The notes under the pieces: model-generated
Databases searched by the model: none
Told to the model about the DNA's origin: nothing
What the model saw: only the letters and a program-made list of their open reading frames with translations
Assembly: GCF_042432905.1 (NCBI RefSeq)
Contig: NZ_JBHLWI010000001.1
Span: 62,001 to 126,000, forward strand
Length of the DNA stretch: 64,000 bases
Reading direction: 5' to 3'
Origin: Fontibacter flavus
GTDB taxonomy: Bacteria > Bacteroidota > Bacteroidia > Cytophagales > Cyclobacteriaceae
Part shown: piece by piece, positions 51,429 to 61,393 of the stretch
Layout: each line of letters opens with the position of its first letter
Numbering within the stretch: position 1 is the stretch's first letter
Made by a program: the position numbers and the translations under genes

Positions 51429-52607
51429 ATGAATAACCGCCAACTCTTTCTTTCACACTTAGCACAAACCACTGATTTTCCTCTTTTGATTGAAATCGAA
51501 AAGGCAGAAGGAATCTATATGTATGGGCCGGAAGGGAGAAAATACATGGATCTGATCTCTGGAATAGGCGTGAGCAATGTAGGCCACAGACATCCTAAAG
51601 TGATTCAGGCTATCCAAGGCCAATTAGACAAATATCTTCACCTGATGGTTTATGGTGAATATGTGCAAAGCCCTCAAGTTAAATTAGCCAAAGCCCTGAC
51701 CGATACCTTGCCTGCCCATATGGACAATGTCTACCTTGTCAATTCGGGAAGCGAGGCTGTGGAAGGTGCCCTCAAACTTGCAAAACGGTATACCAATAGA
51801 AGGGAAATCATCTCTTGTGTGAATGCCTATCATGGTTCTTCACATGGATCCCTTTCTGTTGGTGGAAATGAGATTTTCAAGAGAGCTTATAGACCCTTAT
51901 TACCAGGAATAACCAATATAGAATATGGCAACTTAGATCACTTGGACCAAATCAATGAAGGAACTGCCGCGGTCATCATGGAAACTATTCAAGGTGAAGC
52001 GGGAATAAGAGTAGCAGAAAAAGAATATTTCCAGGCTTTAAGAAAGAGATGCAACGAAACCGGTACGCTCCTGATTTTGGACGAAATTCAGGCTGGATTT
52101 GGAAGAACAGGTAGGTTTTGGGCTTTTGAACACTTTGACATTGTACCGGACATCCTTGTTTGTGCCAAAGGCATGGGCGGAGGAATGCCTATCGGGGCAT
52201 TTATTGCCAACAAAGAACTCATGGGCGCCTTCAAAAATAATCCACTGTTAGGCCATATCACTACCTTCGGCGGTCATCCAGTATCTTCGGCTGCATCTCT
52301 GGCCACAATAGACGTGATTTTGGAAGGAGATTTAATCGGACAGGTGGAAAGCAAAGCCAATTTATTCAAAAAACTGCTTGTCCACCCTAAAATAAAATCC
52401 ATCAGAAACAAAGGGCTGATGATGGCCGTGGAATTTGAATCATTTGAAGTACTGAAACCTATCATAGACCGGGCTATTGAAAAGGGAATCATCACTGATT
52501 GGTTCCTGTTTTGTGATGATGCGATGCGGATTGCACCACCTTTGGTCATCACACATGCAGAAATTGAAATTGCCTGCCAAATCATCCTACAATCCATAGA
52601 AGGTTAA
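51429..52607 (+). CDS. Class III aminotransferase (aspartate aminotransferase family)
   Basis: The 392-residue PLP enzyme has the class III features: DLISGIGVSNVGHRHPKV, NSGSEAVEGALKLAKRYT (PLP phosphate region), AYHGSSHGS, ILDEIQAGFGRTGRFWAFEH and the Schiff-base lysine in LVCAKGMGGGMPIGAFIA. Relatives include acetylornithine and ornithine aminotransferases, so the donor could be either or another omega-amino acid. No arginine genes are adjacent to decide. A hairpin containing the stop codon follows. Confidence 0.9.
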   Translation: MNNRQLFLSHLAQTTDFPLLIEIEKAEGIYMYGPEGRKYMDLISGIGVSNVGHRHPKVIQAIQGQLDKYLHLMVYGEYVQSPQVKLAKALTDTLPAHMDNVYLVNSGSEAVEGALKLAKRYTNRREIISCVNAYHGSSHGSLSVGGNEIFKRAYRPLLPGITNIEYGNLDHLDQINEGTAAVIMETIQGEAGIRVAEKEYFQALRKRCNETGTLLILDEIQAGFGRTGRFWAFEHFDIVPDILVCAKGMGGGMPIGAFIANKELMGAFKNNPLLGHITTFGGHPVSSAASLATIDVILEGDLIGQVESKANLFKKLLVHPKIKSIRNKGLMMAVEFESFEVLKPIIDRAIEKGIITDWFLFCDDAMRIAPPLVITHAEIEIACQIILQSIEG

Positions 52608-52618
52608 ACCTTCTATGG
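52594..52618 (+). terminator. Hairpin over the aminotransferase stop codon
   Basis: CCATAGAAGGTT (52594-52605) and AACCTTCTATGG (52607-52618) form a near-perfect stem that includes the TAA stop. The T tract after it is short (GCTTT). Confidence 0.6.
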
Positions 52619-52660
52619 GCTTTCCACCATTACAAATCCCGATTCAATTAATTTCAAATA

Positions 52661-52696
52661 ATCCTTCAGACAATTCCTTCTTGAAGGATACTTTTT
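52661..52696 (+). terminator. Second hairpin with T run
   Basis: ATCCTTCA (52661-52668) pairs with TGAAGGAT (52682-52689) around a 13-base loop and is followed by ACTTTTTC. The rest of the gap to 52905 is AT-rich with no other signal seen. Confidence 0.55.
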
Positions 52697-52905
52697 CATT
52701 GTATAAAAAAGTGTGCTTTTAAGTACCATACAGAAAAGAAACGTTTTTAAAGTATCAAAACTTCTCACTATTCATACAATTGGTGGGATTAGGGTAAAAT
52801 TGGAGATCTTTATATTTTTTTCAGACCAACTTCAATATTTCATCATTTAACTCGTAATTTTCAGCTAACTAAATCGCTTAAAAATTTTCCCAATCCGAAT
52901 AAAGC

Positions 52906-55302
52906 ATGAAAAAATTACTCTTTGCTCTTTTAATCTTATTCTTCATATCGATTACGGGTTATGTGATTATCAGGTACCAATTTGGCCCCACTTATAATGG
53001 TGAAATTGACATGAAAGGCCTATCTAATGAAACTGAAGTCTATTTCGATAATTTTGGTATACCACATATCTATGCACAGACCGCAGAGGATGCCTATATG
53101 ACTATGGGATATGTACACGCCCAGGATAGGCTTTTCCAAATGGAGATGATGAGAAGGGTCGGTACTGGAACATTAGCAGAACTGCTAGGGGAAGATGTTC
53201 TGGATATTGATAAATTTTTCAGAACCTTAGGCATACCCAAGCATGCATCATGGAGTACAGAGGAATGGAATAAAGAAGGAGATTCTCCTTGGAAATCAGC
53301 TACTGAAGCTTATATCAAAGGTGTAAACCATTTCATCCAAAATGGAAAACTCCCTCTTGAATATACCCTTTTGGGAACAAAGCCAAGGGAATTTACCATC
53401 AATGATGTTCATGGAATCGTTGGGTATATGTCCTTTACTTTTGCAATGGCCATGAAAACGGATCCTTTAATCACCAAAATGGCCAGACAACTCGACCCTG
53501 ACTACCTTAAAGTCCTTTCCATCCATACTTTGCCGGAACACCATGTGATTCCTAATCATTACCCGGCAAGAAATCCCTCCAATGGTGAAATTGACTTATC
53601 ACCAAACCTTCATGATTTGCTAGAAAAGATCCCTGTCCCTTTATTGGAAGGAAGTAACTCCTGGGTGATTTCCCCAAGCCGTACAGCCTCCGGTGAAGTA
53701 TTGTTTTTGAATGACACACATATTGGATTTGCCCAACCTTCTGTTTGGTTTGAGGCACACATAGAATATCCTGGTTTCAGTTATTATGGAAACCATCTTG
53801 CCGGCTTGCCATTTGGTCTTGTTGGTCACACCAGAAATCATAGCATCGGCCTGACTATGTTTGAAAATGACGATCAGGATTTTTTTGAGGAAACCCTCAA
53901 TCCTAATAATCCTGACGAAACAGTATATGGCGATGTATACAAACCTCTGAATAAACGAATCGAAAGCATACCTGTAAAAGGAAAAGACCCGGTAGAATTC
54001 GAAATCTCCGAATCCATTCATGGCCCAATAATGAATGGCGTCATTCCGGAAATTGGAAGGCTTACCCAAAATCCTGTCGCCTCTTGGTGGGTCTATACGC
54101 TTGAGCCCACAAAAGCACTCGAAGCAACCTGGAAAATGGCAAGAGCAGAAAATATTCAGGAGGTTGAAAATGCAGTCAGGCTGATCCACGCTCCTGGACT
54201 GAATGTAATGTATGGTGACAAATCAGGAAATATCGCTTGGTGGGCCACCGCTAAGTTGCCAATCCGCCCTGAGCAGGTCAACAGCAAGATTTTCATCGAT
54301 GGAAGTAACCCATACAATGAACCATTAGGATGGCTGCCTTTCGAAGAAAATCCAATGAGCATCAATCCCCCATCCGGTTTTGTAGCTTCAGCCAATAACC
54401 AGCCTGATACGCTAAGTAATGGTATGTTTTTTCCTGGATATTACTATCCTGGAGATCGTTGGAACAGAATAGCAAAAACAGTTATTTCAAGAAATGATTG
54501 GACTCAGGAAAGCATTAAACAACTACAATTAGAGGCGATAAATGAAAATCATCCCATCAATGCCAAAAGCATGCTTGCGGTGATTGATGCCAATGATTTC
54601 AATGGCTTCGAACCAGCAAAAAACGCTTTGGAGAAATGGGACGGCAACCATGACCTTGATGCCCTTGCTCCTACCATCTATTACAAATGGCTTTACCATA
54701 CCTTGCATGGTATGATGGCCGATGAACTAGGTGAAGCTGATTTTGAAAACTTCATCAAAACATTCCTTTACATCAGAAGCGTCCCTAATCTGATCCGAAC
54801 GGATAATTCTCCATGGTGGGATAATACCAACACTCCCGAAAAAGAGAGCAAAAGAGAAATTGTCAGCAAAGCACTGGAAAAATCTTTATCTGAATTAAAG
54901 GATCAATTTGGGTCAAACAGCGCTGACTGGCAGTGGAAAAAAGCAGTAGTGTTGGTTCACCCACACCCTCTTGGGGCCAAAAAACCTTTGGACAAAATAT
55001 TCAATGTCAAAGCTCCCGAAGTCACTGCAAATGAGGAATCTGTAAACAAATTGCCATTTACGCTAAATCCAAGCGGGATCTATAACGTCAATTCTGGTCC
55101 AGCCATGAGAATCATCATTGATTTTGCGAATGTTGAAGCAGCCGAATCAGTACTTCCAACTGGACAAAGTGGTAATCTTTTCAGTGATTATTACAGTGAT
55201 CAGGCTGAAATGTTTGCTCATGGAAAATACCGACCTATGCTGATGAATGAAAGTTTCATCAAAAACCAATCAAAAAATAAATTGAGTTTCCGAATCCCAT
55301 AA
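52906..55302 (+). CDS. Penicillin acylase family protein (Ntn hydrolase)
   Basis: The 798-residue precursor has an N-terminal membrane or signal helix (residues 3-22), an alpha-chain region (FDNFGIPHIYAQTAEDAYMTMGYVHAQDRLFQMEMMRR), and the autocleavage site before Ser250 in LLEGSNSWVISPSRT, the N-terminal nucleophile of the beta chain. LFLNDTHIGF and the later oxyanion-type Asn in ASANNQPD are also present. Members cleave amides, including acyl-homoserine lactones and beta-lactam side chains; the natural substrate is unknown. It is probably periplasmic. Confidence 0.93.
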   Translation: MKKLLFALLILFFISITGYVIIRYQFGPTYNGEIDMKGLSNETEVYFDNFGIPHIYAQTAEDAYMTMGYVHAQDRLFQMEMMRRVGTGTLAELLGEDVLDIDKFFRTLGIPKHASWSTEEWNKEGDSPWKSATEAYIKGVNHFIQNGKLPLEYTLLGTKPREFTINDVHGIVGYMSFTFAMAMKTDPLITKMARQLDPDYLKVLSIHTLPEHHVIPNHYPARNPSNGEIDLSPNLHDLLEKIPVPLLEGSNSWVISPSRTASGEVLFLNDTHIGFAQPSVWFEAHIEYPGFSYYGNHLAGLPFGLVGHTRNHSIGLTMFENDDQDFFEETLNPNNPDETVYGDVYKPLNKRIESIPVKGKDPVEFEISESIHGPIMNGVIPEIGRLTQNPVASWWVYTLEPTKALEATWKMARAENIQEVENAVRLIHAPGLNVMYGDKSGNIAWWATAKLPIRPEQVNSKIFIDGSNPYNEPLGWLPFEENPMSINPPSGFVASANNQPDTLSNGMFFPGYYYPGDRWNRIAKTVISRNDWTQESIKQLQLEAINENHPINAKSMLAVIDANDFNGFEPAKNALEKWDGNHDLDALAPTIYYKWLYHTLHGMMADELGEADFENFIKTFLYIRSVPNLIRTDNSPWWDNTNTPEKESKREIVSKALEKSLSELKDQFGSNSADWQWKKAVVLVHPHPLGAKKPLDKIFNVKAPEVTANEESVNKLPFTLNPSGIYNVNSGPAMRIIIDFANVEAAESVLPTGQSGNLFSDYYSDQAEMFAHGKYRPMLMNESFIKNQSKNKLSFRIP

Positions 55303-55411
55303 GGATATATAATGAATCAATAGAAGAAGTTCAAAACACCTTAAAGTTGGTTTTGGTTAACTTAGGGATAGGCCGAAAAACTACGGCTTATGAAAACCTA
55401 ATAAGATAGTG

Positions 55412-55828
55412 ATGAAAAAGAAATCCGATAAAATATACCCCATTCAAAAATCTGAAGAAGATTGGAAAAAAGAACTTGACGAGGTCAGCTATCATGTCCT
55501 AAGAGAAAAAGGAACTGAAAGGCCTTTTACAGGCGCATATTATCTGAACAAAGAGTCAGGCATTTACGAGTGTAAAGCATGTGGAAATGAAATATTCCAT
55601 TCCTCTGCCAAATATGACAGCGGTTGCGGATGGCCATCCTTTACAGAACCTGTCAATCCAGAAGCGATTGATGTACAGATGGATTATTCCCATTTCATGA
55701 TCCGTGAAGAAATCCTATGTGGAAAATGTGGCAGTCATTTGGGGCATCGCTTCCCTGATGGTCCAAAAGATCGGGGAGGAATCCGATATTGCATCAATTC
55801 TGTATCCATGGATTTTAATAAATCCTAA
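55412..55828 (+). CDS. msrB: Peptide-methionine (R)-S-oxide reductase
   Basis: From the ATG at 55412 the product has 138 residues. It has two zinc CxxC pairs (YECKACGNE and LCGKCGSHLGH), DSGCGWPSFTEP and the catalytic Cys in GIRYCINSVSMDF. It reduces R-methionine sulfoxide in proteins. No signal peptide is present, so it is cytosolic. A strong terminator follows. Confidence 0.95.
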   Translation: MKKKSDKIYPIQKSEEDWKKELDEVSYHVLREKGTERPFTGAYYLNKESGIYECKACGNEIFHSSAKYDSGCGWPSFTEPVNPEAIDVQMDYSHFMIREEILCGKCGSHLGHRFPDGPKDRGGIRYCINSVSMDFNKS

Positions 55829-55872
55829 AAAAAGCCTGGGTTTAAAAACAAGAACCCAGGCTTTTAAAATTT
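55828..55872 (+). terminator. Terminator after msrB
   Basis: AAAAGCCTGGGTT (55830-55842) and AACCCAGGCTTTT (55853-55865) form a 13-bp stem with a 10-base loop, followed by A/T-rich sequence ending in TTTTT. Confidence 0.85.
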
Positions 55873-55910
55873 TTGACTACGAAACTTCCGAGTCTTAATT
55901 TATAGTTGGT

Positions 55911-56864
55911 TTAGTTATTTATCTTGATACTACCACTACTAACTTTTCCTTTGATGGTATACTGAGCTTGATTATCAATTTCCACGGATTTACCTGAAGA
56001 TTTCTCCCCTACTTTGACTGAACCACTGTTTGCAGTTAAATCATAATTAAACTGAGATAAGTCTGAATTTGTCTGAATATTGATACTGCCCGAATTTGCG
56101 TTCAAAGAAGTAAATTGACCTATTCCTGAATCTACAGCCTTAATACTTCCCGAACTTACCGAAAGCTCTCCAAGACTGCTCACATTATTGAACCGAATAG
56201 AACCTGAATTAATTTTGGCATTCACATTCCCTTCAATTTCTTCAAATTTCATACTCCCTGAGCTTCCTTTGGCCTCAATGTCACCTACTACATCCGTGAA
56301 AGTTATTTGCCCGGAATTTACTTGGCATTGAATTCTCCCTGTCATTCCTTCACCTTTTACAGAACCAGAGGAGGCAGATAAGTTCATTTCATCCACCTCC
56401 AAAGCAATGGCTTTGATACTGCCTGAATTTACTTTCAAATCTATTTTTTGATGGACCACATTCATGACATCTATAGATCCAGAATTGGCCACCATGTTCA
56501 ATTTGACTTCTTCAGGACCAACCAAACTTATAAAACCATTGAATTGGTCTCCGAAATTCCAACCTGAGAAGGAAGTCTCTCCTACTACTTCAATTTTAAG
56601 TTTTGATCCGGATTTTCTATACCTGATATCCATGCCACTACTTTCAGGTGCTTCCAAATAAGCGCTCAAAAATACTTCCTGAGCACCTTCCTTTCCTTCA
56701 TAGGATACTTCCAGAAACTTTCCTTCCACTTCAATCTCTTTGATACCGGAAAATGTTTCCTCAAAATCCTTGGTAAAGGTCTTCTCAGGGACATAACATG
56801 ACGCTAAGCATAACCCTAATCCAAAGAGTAAAACAACTTGAAAAGCCTTATTGGTTAGTTTCAT
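55911..56864 (-). CDS. DUF4097-type repetitive beta-helix lipoprotein
   Basis: From the ATG at 56864 the protein has 317 residues: a lipoprotein signal (KAFQVVLLFGLGLCLASC) followed by about ten repeats centred on SGSI or SGSV (for example NSGSIDVMNV, SSGSVKGEG, NSGSIRFNNV, SSGSIKAVD). This is a stacked beta-helix of the DUF4097/DUF2807 type, presumably periplasmic or at the outer membrane. It is the last gene of a three-gene minus-strand operon and overlaps the TM2 gene by 17 bp. Function is unknown. Confidence 0.82.
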   Translation of the reverse strand: MKLTNKAFQVVLLFGLGLCLASCYVPEKTFTKDFEETFSGIKEIEVEGKFLEVSYEGKEGAQEVFLSAYLEAPESSGMDIRYRKSGSKLKIEVVGETSFSGWNFGDQFNGFISLVGPEEVKLNMVANSGSIDVMNVVHQKIDLKVNSGSIKAIALEVDEMNLSASSGSVKGEGMTGRIQCQVNSGQITFTDVVGDIEAKGSSGSMKFEEIEGNVNAKINSGSIRFNNVSSLGELSVSSGSIKAVDSGIGQFTSLNANSGSINIQTNSDLSQFNYDLTANSGSVKVGEKSSGKSVEIDNQAQYTIKGKVSSGSIKINN

Positions 56865-57234
56865 TACTAGAAGGGTAATAGGTTCCACCATTAGACATCA
56901 TTGACAAAGTTTCATGAGCAACTTTGATGTTATATTCATATGCCAAACTCTTATAATTCACCAAGTCCACAATGGTACCGATAAAACAAAGTCCCACTGT
57001 CAGGATGTAAAGGATGCCCAAACCTACCTGGCCAAGAATAAACCTGTGAAGCCCGGCAAAACCAAAGAAACCAAGCAGGCATAGAATCAATATCATCTGA
57101 TTGTCTTTTCTTCTCGCTCTGTAAACTTGGGCAAAAAGACTTGCCTGTTCGTCATCCATATTTTTAAGGATACCTTGAATATACCCAAGTTCCATTCCTT
57201 CCAATTCCGGAAGGTGTCTCAATACATTAGCCAT
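56848..57234 (-). CDS. TM2 domain membrane protein
   Basis: The 128-residue protein has an N-terminal cytosolic helix region (about 1-45) and a TM2 domain (about 50-105: LILCLLGFFGFAGLHRFILGQVGLGILYILTVGLCFIGTIVDLV), with two helices and the conserved GLHRFY-like turn. The family is widespread but of unknown function. It overlaps DUF2752 gene by 8 bp upstream and the DUF4097 gene downstream. Confidence 0.88.
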   Translation of the reverse strand: MANVLRHLPELEGMELGYIQGILKNMDDEQASLFAQVYRARRKDNQMILILCLLGFFGFAGLHRFILGQVGLGILYILTVGLCFIGTIVDLVNYKSLAYEYNIKVAHETLSMMSNGGTYYPSSNETNQ

Positions 57235-57532
57235 AGTGTTTTGTTGTTTTGATGTTTCTAATTAGTTGAATAATTCTGTAAATAATCACTGCAAAAGCGA
57301 ACATTGCCAAAGGGTGCATTGACCAGGAAGCTTTGAGATCCCCTTTGGTCAACAAGCTCATAGATCTACCCAGTCCACAGCCCGGACACCAATGGATCCC
57401 TAGGTTATCCAAAGGACAAAGGCTGAAATGCTGGGGACCATATGGATCTATCAAAAGGATACCGATCAGGGCTCCGATCCAGAAGATCAATTCCAAAGGA
57501 AAACCAGTTATTATGTCAGTGATTCTTTTCAT
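57227..57532 (-). CDS. DUF2752 membrane protein
   Basis: From the ATG at 57532 the protein has 101 residues. It shows the DUF2752 signature CPLDNLGIHWCPGCGLGRSMSLLTKGDL, with three cysteines, between two membrane helices (about 10-28 and 68-86). It is a frequent neighbour of TM2 genes. An earlier in-frame ATG at 57568 would add MLMAFFSYFTLQ. Function is unknown. Confidence 0.85.
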   Translation of the reverse strand: MKRITDIITGFPLELIFWIGALIGILLIDPYGPQHFSLCPLDNLGIHWCPGCGLGRSMSLLTKGDLKASWSMHPLAMFAFAVIIYRIIQLIRNIKTTKHYG

Positions 57533-57641
57533 TTGTAGAGTAAAATACGAAAAGAATGCCATAAGCAAAAAATGCCCTTTTTAACGTTTTTTGAAGGGTA
57601 TTAAAACTAAACAGTTTTAAGAACGGACAAAAAATGTACGA

Positions 57642-58727
57642 TTATGAACGCTTTTGATAAGGGAGCTGAAGTTTTATTTCCATCCCAAATTGCTCCTTGG
57701 TCTGTTCCATAAAAATCCTCCTGGTTTTGACATAACTTGAAACTATTCCATATTGCCTGAAAAAACTCAAATCCAAGGTAAAGGCATACAATTCTTTTGG
57801 GTGTTTTACTTTTTGGGATATTCCTAATGCTTCAGATGCCTTCTCCCCTACAAAATACGCCATCATGGTTTCTACTATTCCAGCAATATTTTCATCAGGA
57901 ATAGCCTGCCTATAGTAATTGATCAATGAGTTGACCAATTTCCTTCCTGCATCAGAACTTCTCATGTGACGCCTCCTGATAATCTTCTCAAGTTCAAATG
58001 CCTCTTTGGCTGTTTCTGGCCAAAATGAAATATTGATTCCCAAATAAAACCCTATAAGCTTCCAATAATGTAGTACTGCTTCATGGGTTTCTTTCCCCGG
58101 AAACCTTCCAAGTTTTTCCATTCCCCTCATCACCAAAAGACTAAAAGCCAAATTCGTCCCGATCATATCTTCCTGATTGACGGGTTGCCCCCATTGCATA
58201 TTCCAATCCTTCCCATACTTTTTGATAAAAAACCTACTAAAAGCATGGATCAGCCTAACTTTGGCTATACTTAAAAGTGACTTTGAATCATCTAAAAAAG
58301 TACCAGGTCTATAACAATCCAATAAAAACAAAGCCGTTTCAGTCAAACGCATACCAATATCATCAGTGATTCTTTTTGACCTGACCAGCACTTGAGCGCC
58401 ATCGGCAAAAGCGTAACAATAAGGCAACGCATAAAAACCTAAAAGCGTTAGATATCGATTTCCCTCTTGCCCGAAAAATTGTTGAGCATGTCTTACTTTC
58501 TCATCATTTTGCCAAACAGGCAACTCTTCAAAAGCAGAGAAAAAACAACTCAGCGGCAAGGGCATACTTTTGATTTCTTCCCCGGATGGTAAAATTTCGA
58601 ATTGATTGATTTGAAATATCCAATCTGGATGCTGATAGAGATAGAACACTGCTTCATCTGCAAGAGGGTCTGTTTGCTCTCTGGCCTCGTTCAGATAAGA
58701 ATCTTGATATAATTTAAGTTTATTCAC
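57642..58727 (-). CDS. MpaB-like (DUF2236) oxygenase family protein
   Basis: The 361-residue protein contains KVRLIHAFSRFFIKKYG, WGQPVNQEDMIGTNLAFSLLVMRGMEKLGR and HYWKLIGFYLGI, matching the DUF2236/MpaB/latex-clearing-protein family, which binds heme through a conserved histidine in some members. The internal RRHMRSSDAGRKLVNSLINYY also fits. No membrane segment or signal is present. It is a single gene divergent from the PD40-like gene. Substrate is unknown. Confidence 0.82.
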   Translation of the reverse strand: MNKLKLYQDSYLNEAREQTDPLADEAVFYLYQHPDWIFQINQFEILPSGEEIKSMPLPLSCFFSAFEELPVWQNDEKVRHAQQFFGQEGNRYLTLLGFYALPYCYAFADGAQVLVRSKRITDDIGMRLTETALFLLDCYRPGTFLDDSKSLLSIAKVRLIHAFSRFFIKKYGKDWNMQWGQPVNQEDMIGTNLAFSLLVMRGMEKLGRFPGKETHEAVLHYWKLIGFYLGINISFWPETAKEAFELEKIIRRRHMRSSDAGRKLVNSLINYYRQAIPDENIAGIVETMMAYFVGEKASEALGISQKVKHPKELYAFTLDLSFFRQYGIVSSYVKTRRIFMEQTKEQFGMEIKLQLPYQKRS

Positions 58728-58774
58728 CTCATTCTAACCTTCATTTTGTAATTTGGTTTCAGAATTTCACAATT

Positions 58775-59671
58775 ATGATCCGCTTCAAAAGTTTCTATCT
58801 CATTTCATTACTTATCCTCCTTGGAATCAACTCAAATGCCCAAGTAAGCACAGACCTGATAGCAGTAGATGTAAAAAAAACAGGCCAAAAAATAAAACTG
58901 ATTCCGGGAACTGAAGTTAAAATCACCGATCGAAAGGCTTATGATAACCAACCCAACTTCATCAATGAAAAGCAAATGGCTTTTTCAGCAGCAGATGAAA
59001 GCGGTAATCATGATATTATCATTTATAATTTCGAATCAAAAAAATTTACCAACCTGACAAAGTCCTCCAATCTGAATGAATACTCCCCTTCAATTACTGA
59101 TTGTGGGATGTATATTTCTGCTGTGACAGTGGAAGAAGATGGAAAGCAACGCCTATGGTTGTATCCTACAAACTTTGGAGAACCAGAACTCCTCTATGAC
59201 GATATTGAGCCTGTAGGCTACTATGATTGGTATGATAATAAAGCGGCTATGTTTGTCTTAGGCTCTCCCAATAAACTCGTTTATCCATATAGTAAAGCAG
59301 AAATCATCACCATCAGCCAAAACGTAGGTAGATCCATCAAAAAGAAACCAAAGTCCAGTATCATCACATATATCGATAAAAATGAGATGAAAGAGATCAA
59401 CGGTGAAAATTCCTATGCCATCAAAGGATTTGATTTAGAAAAAAGAACTTACCATGATTTTGGCTTTACTTACCCTGGAGCGGAAGATTTTATTTGGATA
59501 GATAAAAACGTCATGCTCACAGGGAAAGACAATAAATTATATAGCCGCAATTTCAAAAACAATTCTTGGGCAGAAATGGGCACCATCAATCAACCTAATT
59601 ATGGTAAGATCAGCAGGATGGCCTACTCCCCAAAATTACTCAAACTTGTTGTCGTTATGGAACGAAATTAG
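58775..59671 (+). CDS. Exported TolB/PD40-like beta-propeller protein
   Basis: The 298-residue protein has a signal peptide (MIRFKSFYLISLLILLGINSNAQ) and about five propeller-type blades, for example NEKQMAFSAADESGNHDIIIYN, EYSPSITDCGMYISAVTVEEDGKQRLW and FIWIDKNVMLTGKDNKLYS. Such proteins often act as substrate-binding or accessory domains in the periplasm; no enzymatic domain is attached. Its stop overlaps the convergent AbgT gene stop in TTAG. Confidence 0.78.
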   Translation: MIRFKSFYLISLLILLGINSNAQVSTDLIAVDVKKTGQKIKLIPGTEVKITDRKAYDNQPNFINEKQMAFSAADESGNHDIIIYNFESKKFTNLTKSSNLNEYSPSITDCGMYISAVTVEEDGKQRLWLYPTNFGEPELLYDDIEPVGYYDWYDNKAAMFVLGSPNKLVYPYSKAEIITISQNVGRSIKKKPKSSIITYIDKNEMKEINGENSYAIKGFDLEKRTYHDFGFTYPGAEDFIWIDKNVMLTGKDNKLYSRNFKNNSWAEMGTINQPNYGKISRMAYSPKLLKLVVVMERN

Positions 59672-61224
59672 CGAATTGGCATCAAATATTCGTAAGTTGA
59701 TTGTAAACCAAGAGGAATACCTAAGGTCCAGTAAAGCAGTAAGAACAAACTCCAAATCACCAAAAGTGCCAGGGAATAAGGTAACATGATCGAAACCAGA
59801 GTACCAATTCCTGTAGACTTCACGTAACGTTGACAAAAAACCACAATTAACGGAAAATAAGGAAGCAAAGGTGTAATGATATTTGATACCGAATCCCCTA
59901 CCCTGTAAGCTGCTTGTGTAAGGTCAGGAGAAATACCCAGTTGCATCAACATGGGTACAAAGATAGGACTAATGAGTGCCCATTTTGCTGAAGCAGAACC
60001 CACAAGTAAATTTACAAAGGCCGTCAATAAAACTATGCCCACGATGGTGATCTGAGCAGGTAGGTCCATAGCCTGTAGAAAATCAGCTCCCTTTAATGCT
60101 GTAAGGGCTCCAATGTTCGACTTCCCAAAAGCATCAATAAACAAAGCACAAAAGAAAGCCATGACTATATAGTAAGCCATACTGCCCATTGCCTTACTCA
60201 TAGAAGCCACCATATCTTTCATGCTCTTGTATGTACCACTTGCAAATCCATAAACCAGGCCTGGAATCCAAAACAGAATAAAGATCAAGGGCACAATTGA
60301 CTTCATCAAAGGCGCTCCAAAAGAAGTGATCTCACCTTCTGGATCTCTTAAGGCTGAATCAGCAGGAATAGCCCACAAAACCAGCAAAATAAAGCTGAAA
60401 ATCATCGTGAAAAATGCAATCCAAAATGCTTTTCCTTCTTTTTTACTCAAATTCTCCATTTTAGGAATATCCTCCAGGTTTTCGTCAACTTTCACATTCC
60501 TGTTTAACCTAGGTTCAATCACCCTGTCTGTCAGATACCATACCACTGCTATCACCACAGCACTCGACAGCCCTGTAAAGAAAATATTGTTTAATGGGTT
60601 TAGGAGAATTTCAGGATCGATGATCTGCGCTGCAGACTGGGTAAAACTTTGTATCAAAGGATCTATACTGGAGGGGATGAAATTCGCGCTAAATCCTCCA
60701 GACACACCCGCAAAGGCTGCGGCTATCCCTGCCAGTGGATGTCTACCAGCCGCATAAAAGATGACACCACCCAAGGGAATCACCAATACATAACCTGCAT
60801 CAGCTGCAGTGTGACTGACGATAGCCACCAGCACCAGAATTGGCGTCAATAACATTTTCGGCGTTACCCCTAAGAGAAATTTGAGACCGGCATTGATGAA
60901 ACCTGAATGTTCCGCAACTCCCACCCCTAACATGGCCAATAAAACCACGCCCAAAGGTGGAAAATTGATAAATACACTAGTCATATTGGCTAAAAATGCT
61001 GCAAACTGTGATCCTGTCAGTAAATTTTGCACCCTTAAGTCATTACCGGACCTGGGATCAATAGCTCCGAAGTCTATGGGGGCCAATAATGCAGAAAGCA
61101 CCCAGGTAATTAACATTAAAATCAAAAATAACATGGCTGGATCCGGTAGTTTATTTCCAGCTCTTTCAATGAAATCCAGAAATCTATCCAAAAAGGTTTT
61201 GGGCTTATTCTCAATTGTGGTCAT
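59668..61224 (-). CDS. AbgT family transporter
   Basis: The 518-residue protein has about 11-13 membrane helices and the AbgT family signatures NKLPDPAMLFLILMLITWVLSA, PPLGVVLLAMLGVGVAEHSGF, IVSHTAADAGYVLVIPLGG, GGFSANFIPSSIDPLIQ and VNLLVGSASAKWALISPIFVPMLMQLGISPD. Members import p-aminobenzoyl-glutamate or export sulfonamides; the substrate here is unknown. It stands alone on the minus strand, divergent from the SMP-30 gene. Confidence 0.94.
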   Translation of the reverse strand: MTTIENKPKTFLDRFLDFIERAGNKLPDPAMLFLILMLITWVLSALLAPIDFGAIDPRSGNDLRVQNLLTGSQFAAFLANMTSVFINFPPLGVVLLAMLGVGVAEHSGFINAGLKFLLGVTPKMLLTPILVLVAIVSHTAADAGYVLVIPLGGVIFYAAGRHPLAGIAAAFAGVSGGFSANFIPSSIDPLIQSFTQSAAQIIDPEILLNPLNNIFFTGLSSAVVIAVVWYLTDRVIEPRLNRNVKVDENLEDIPKMENLSKKEGKAFWIAFFTMIFSFILLVLWAIPADSALRDPEGEITSFGAPLMKSIVPLIFILFWIPGLVYGFASGTYKSMKDMVASMSKAMGSMAYYIVMAFFCALFIDAFGKSNIGALTALKGADFLQAMDLPAQITIVGIVLLTAFVNLLVGSASAKWALISPIFVPMLMQLGISPDLTQAAYRVGDSVSNIITPLLPYFPLIVVFCQRYVKSTGIGTLVSIMLPYSLALLVIWSLFLLLYWTLGIPLGLQSTYEYLMPIR

Positions 61225-61393
61225 ATTCCGTTATATTTAGGCTCTTCCAAAAATAACAAGCCCAGTTTAATTTCAAACATTTCGGAACAAACTAAATGAA
61301 AAAGGCCAGGTAAATTATCTAAGTAATATAGGCTGAATTTTATTTAAAGAAACCCGTGGAATATTTTGAGAAACCCAAAAACCTATTTATAGC

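Noticed and set aside
53641..54189. A 182-codon minus-strand frame inside the penicillin acylase gene
   Set aside because: It is antisense to a well-conserved catalytic region and has no recognisable domains; it is a shadow of the plus-strand gene.
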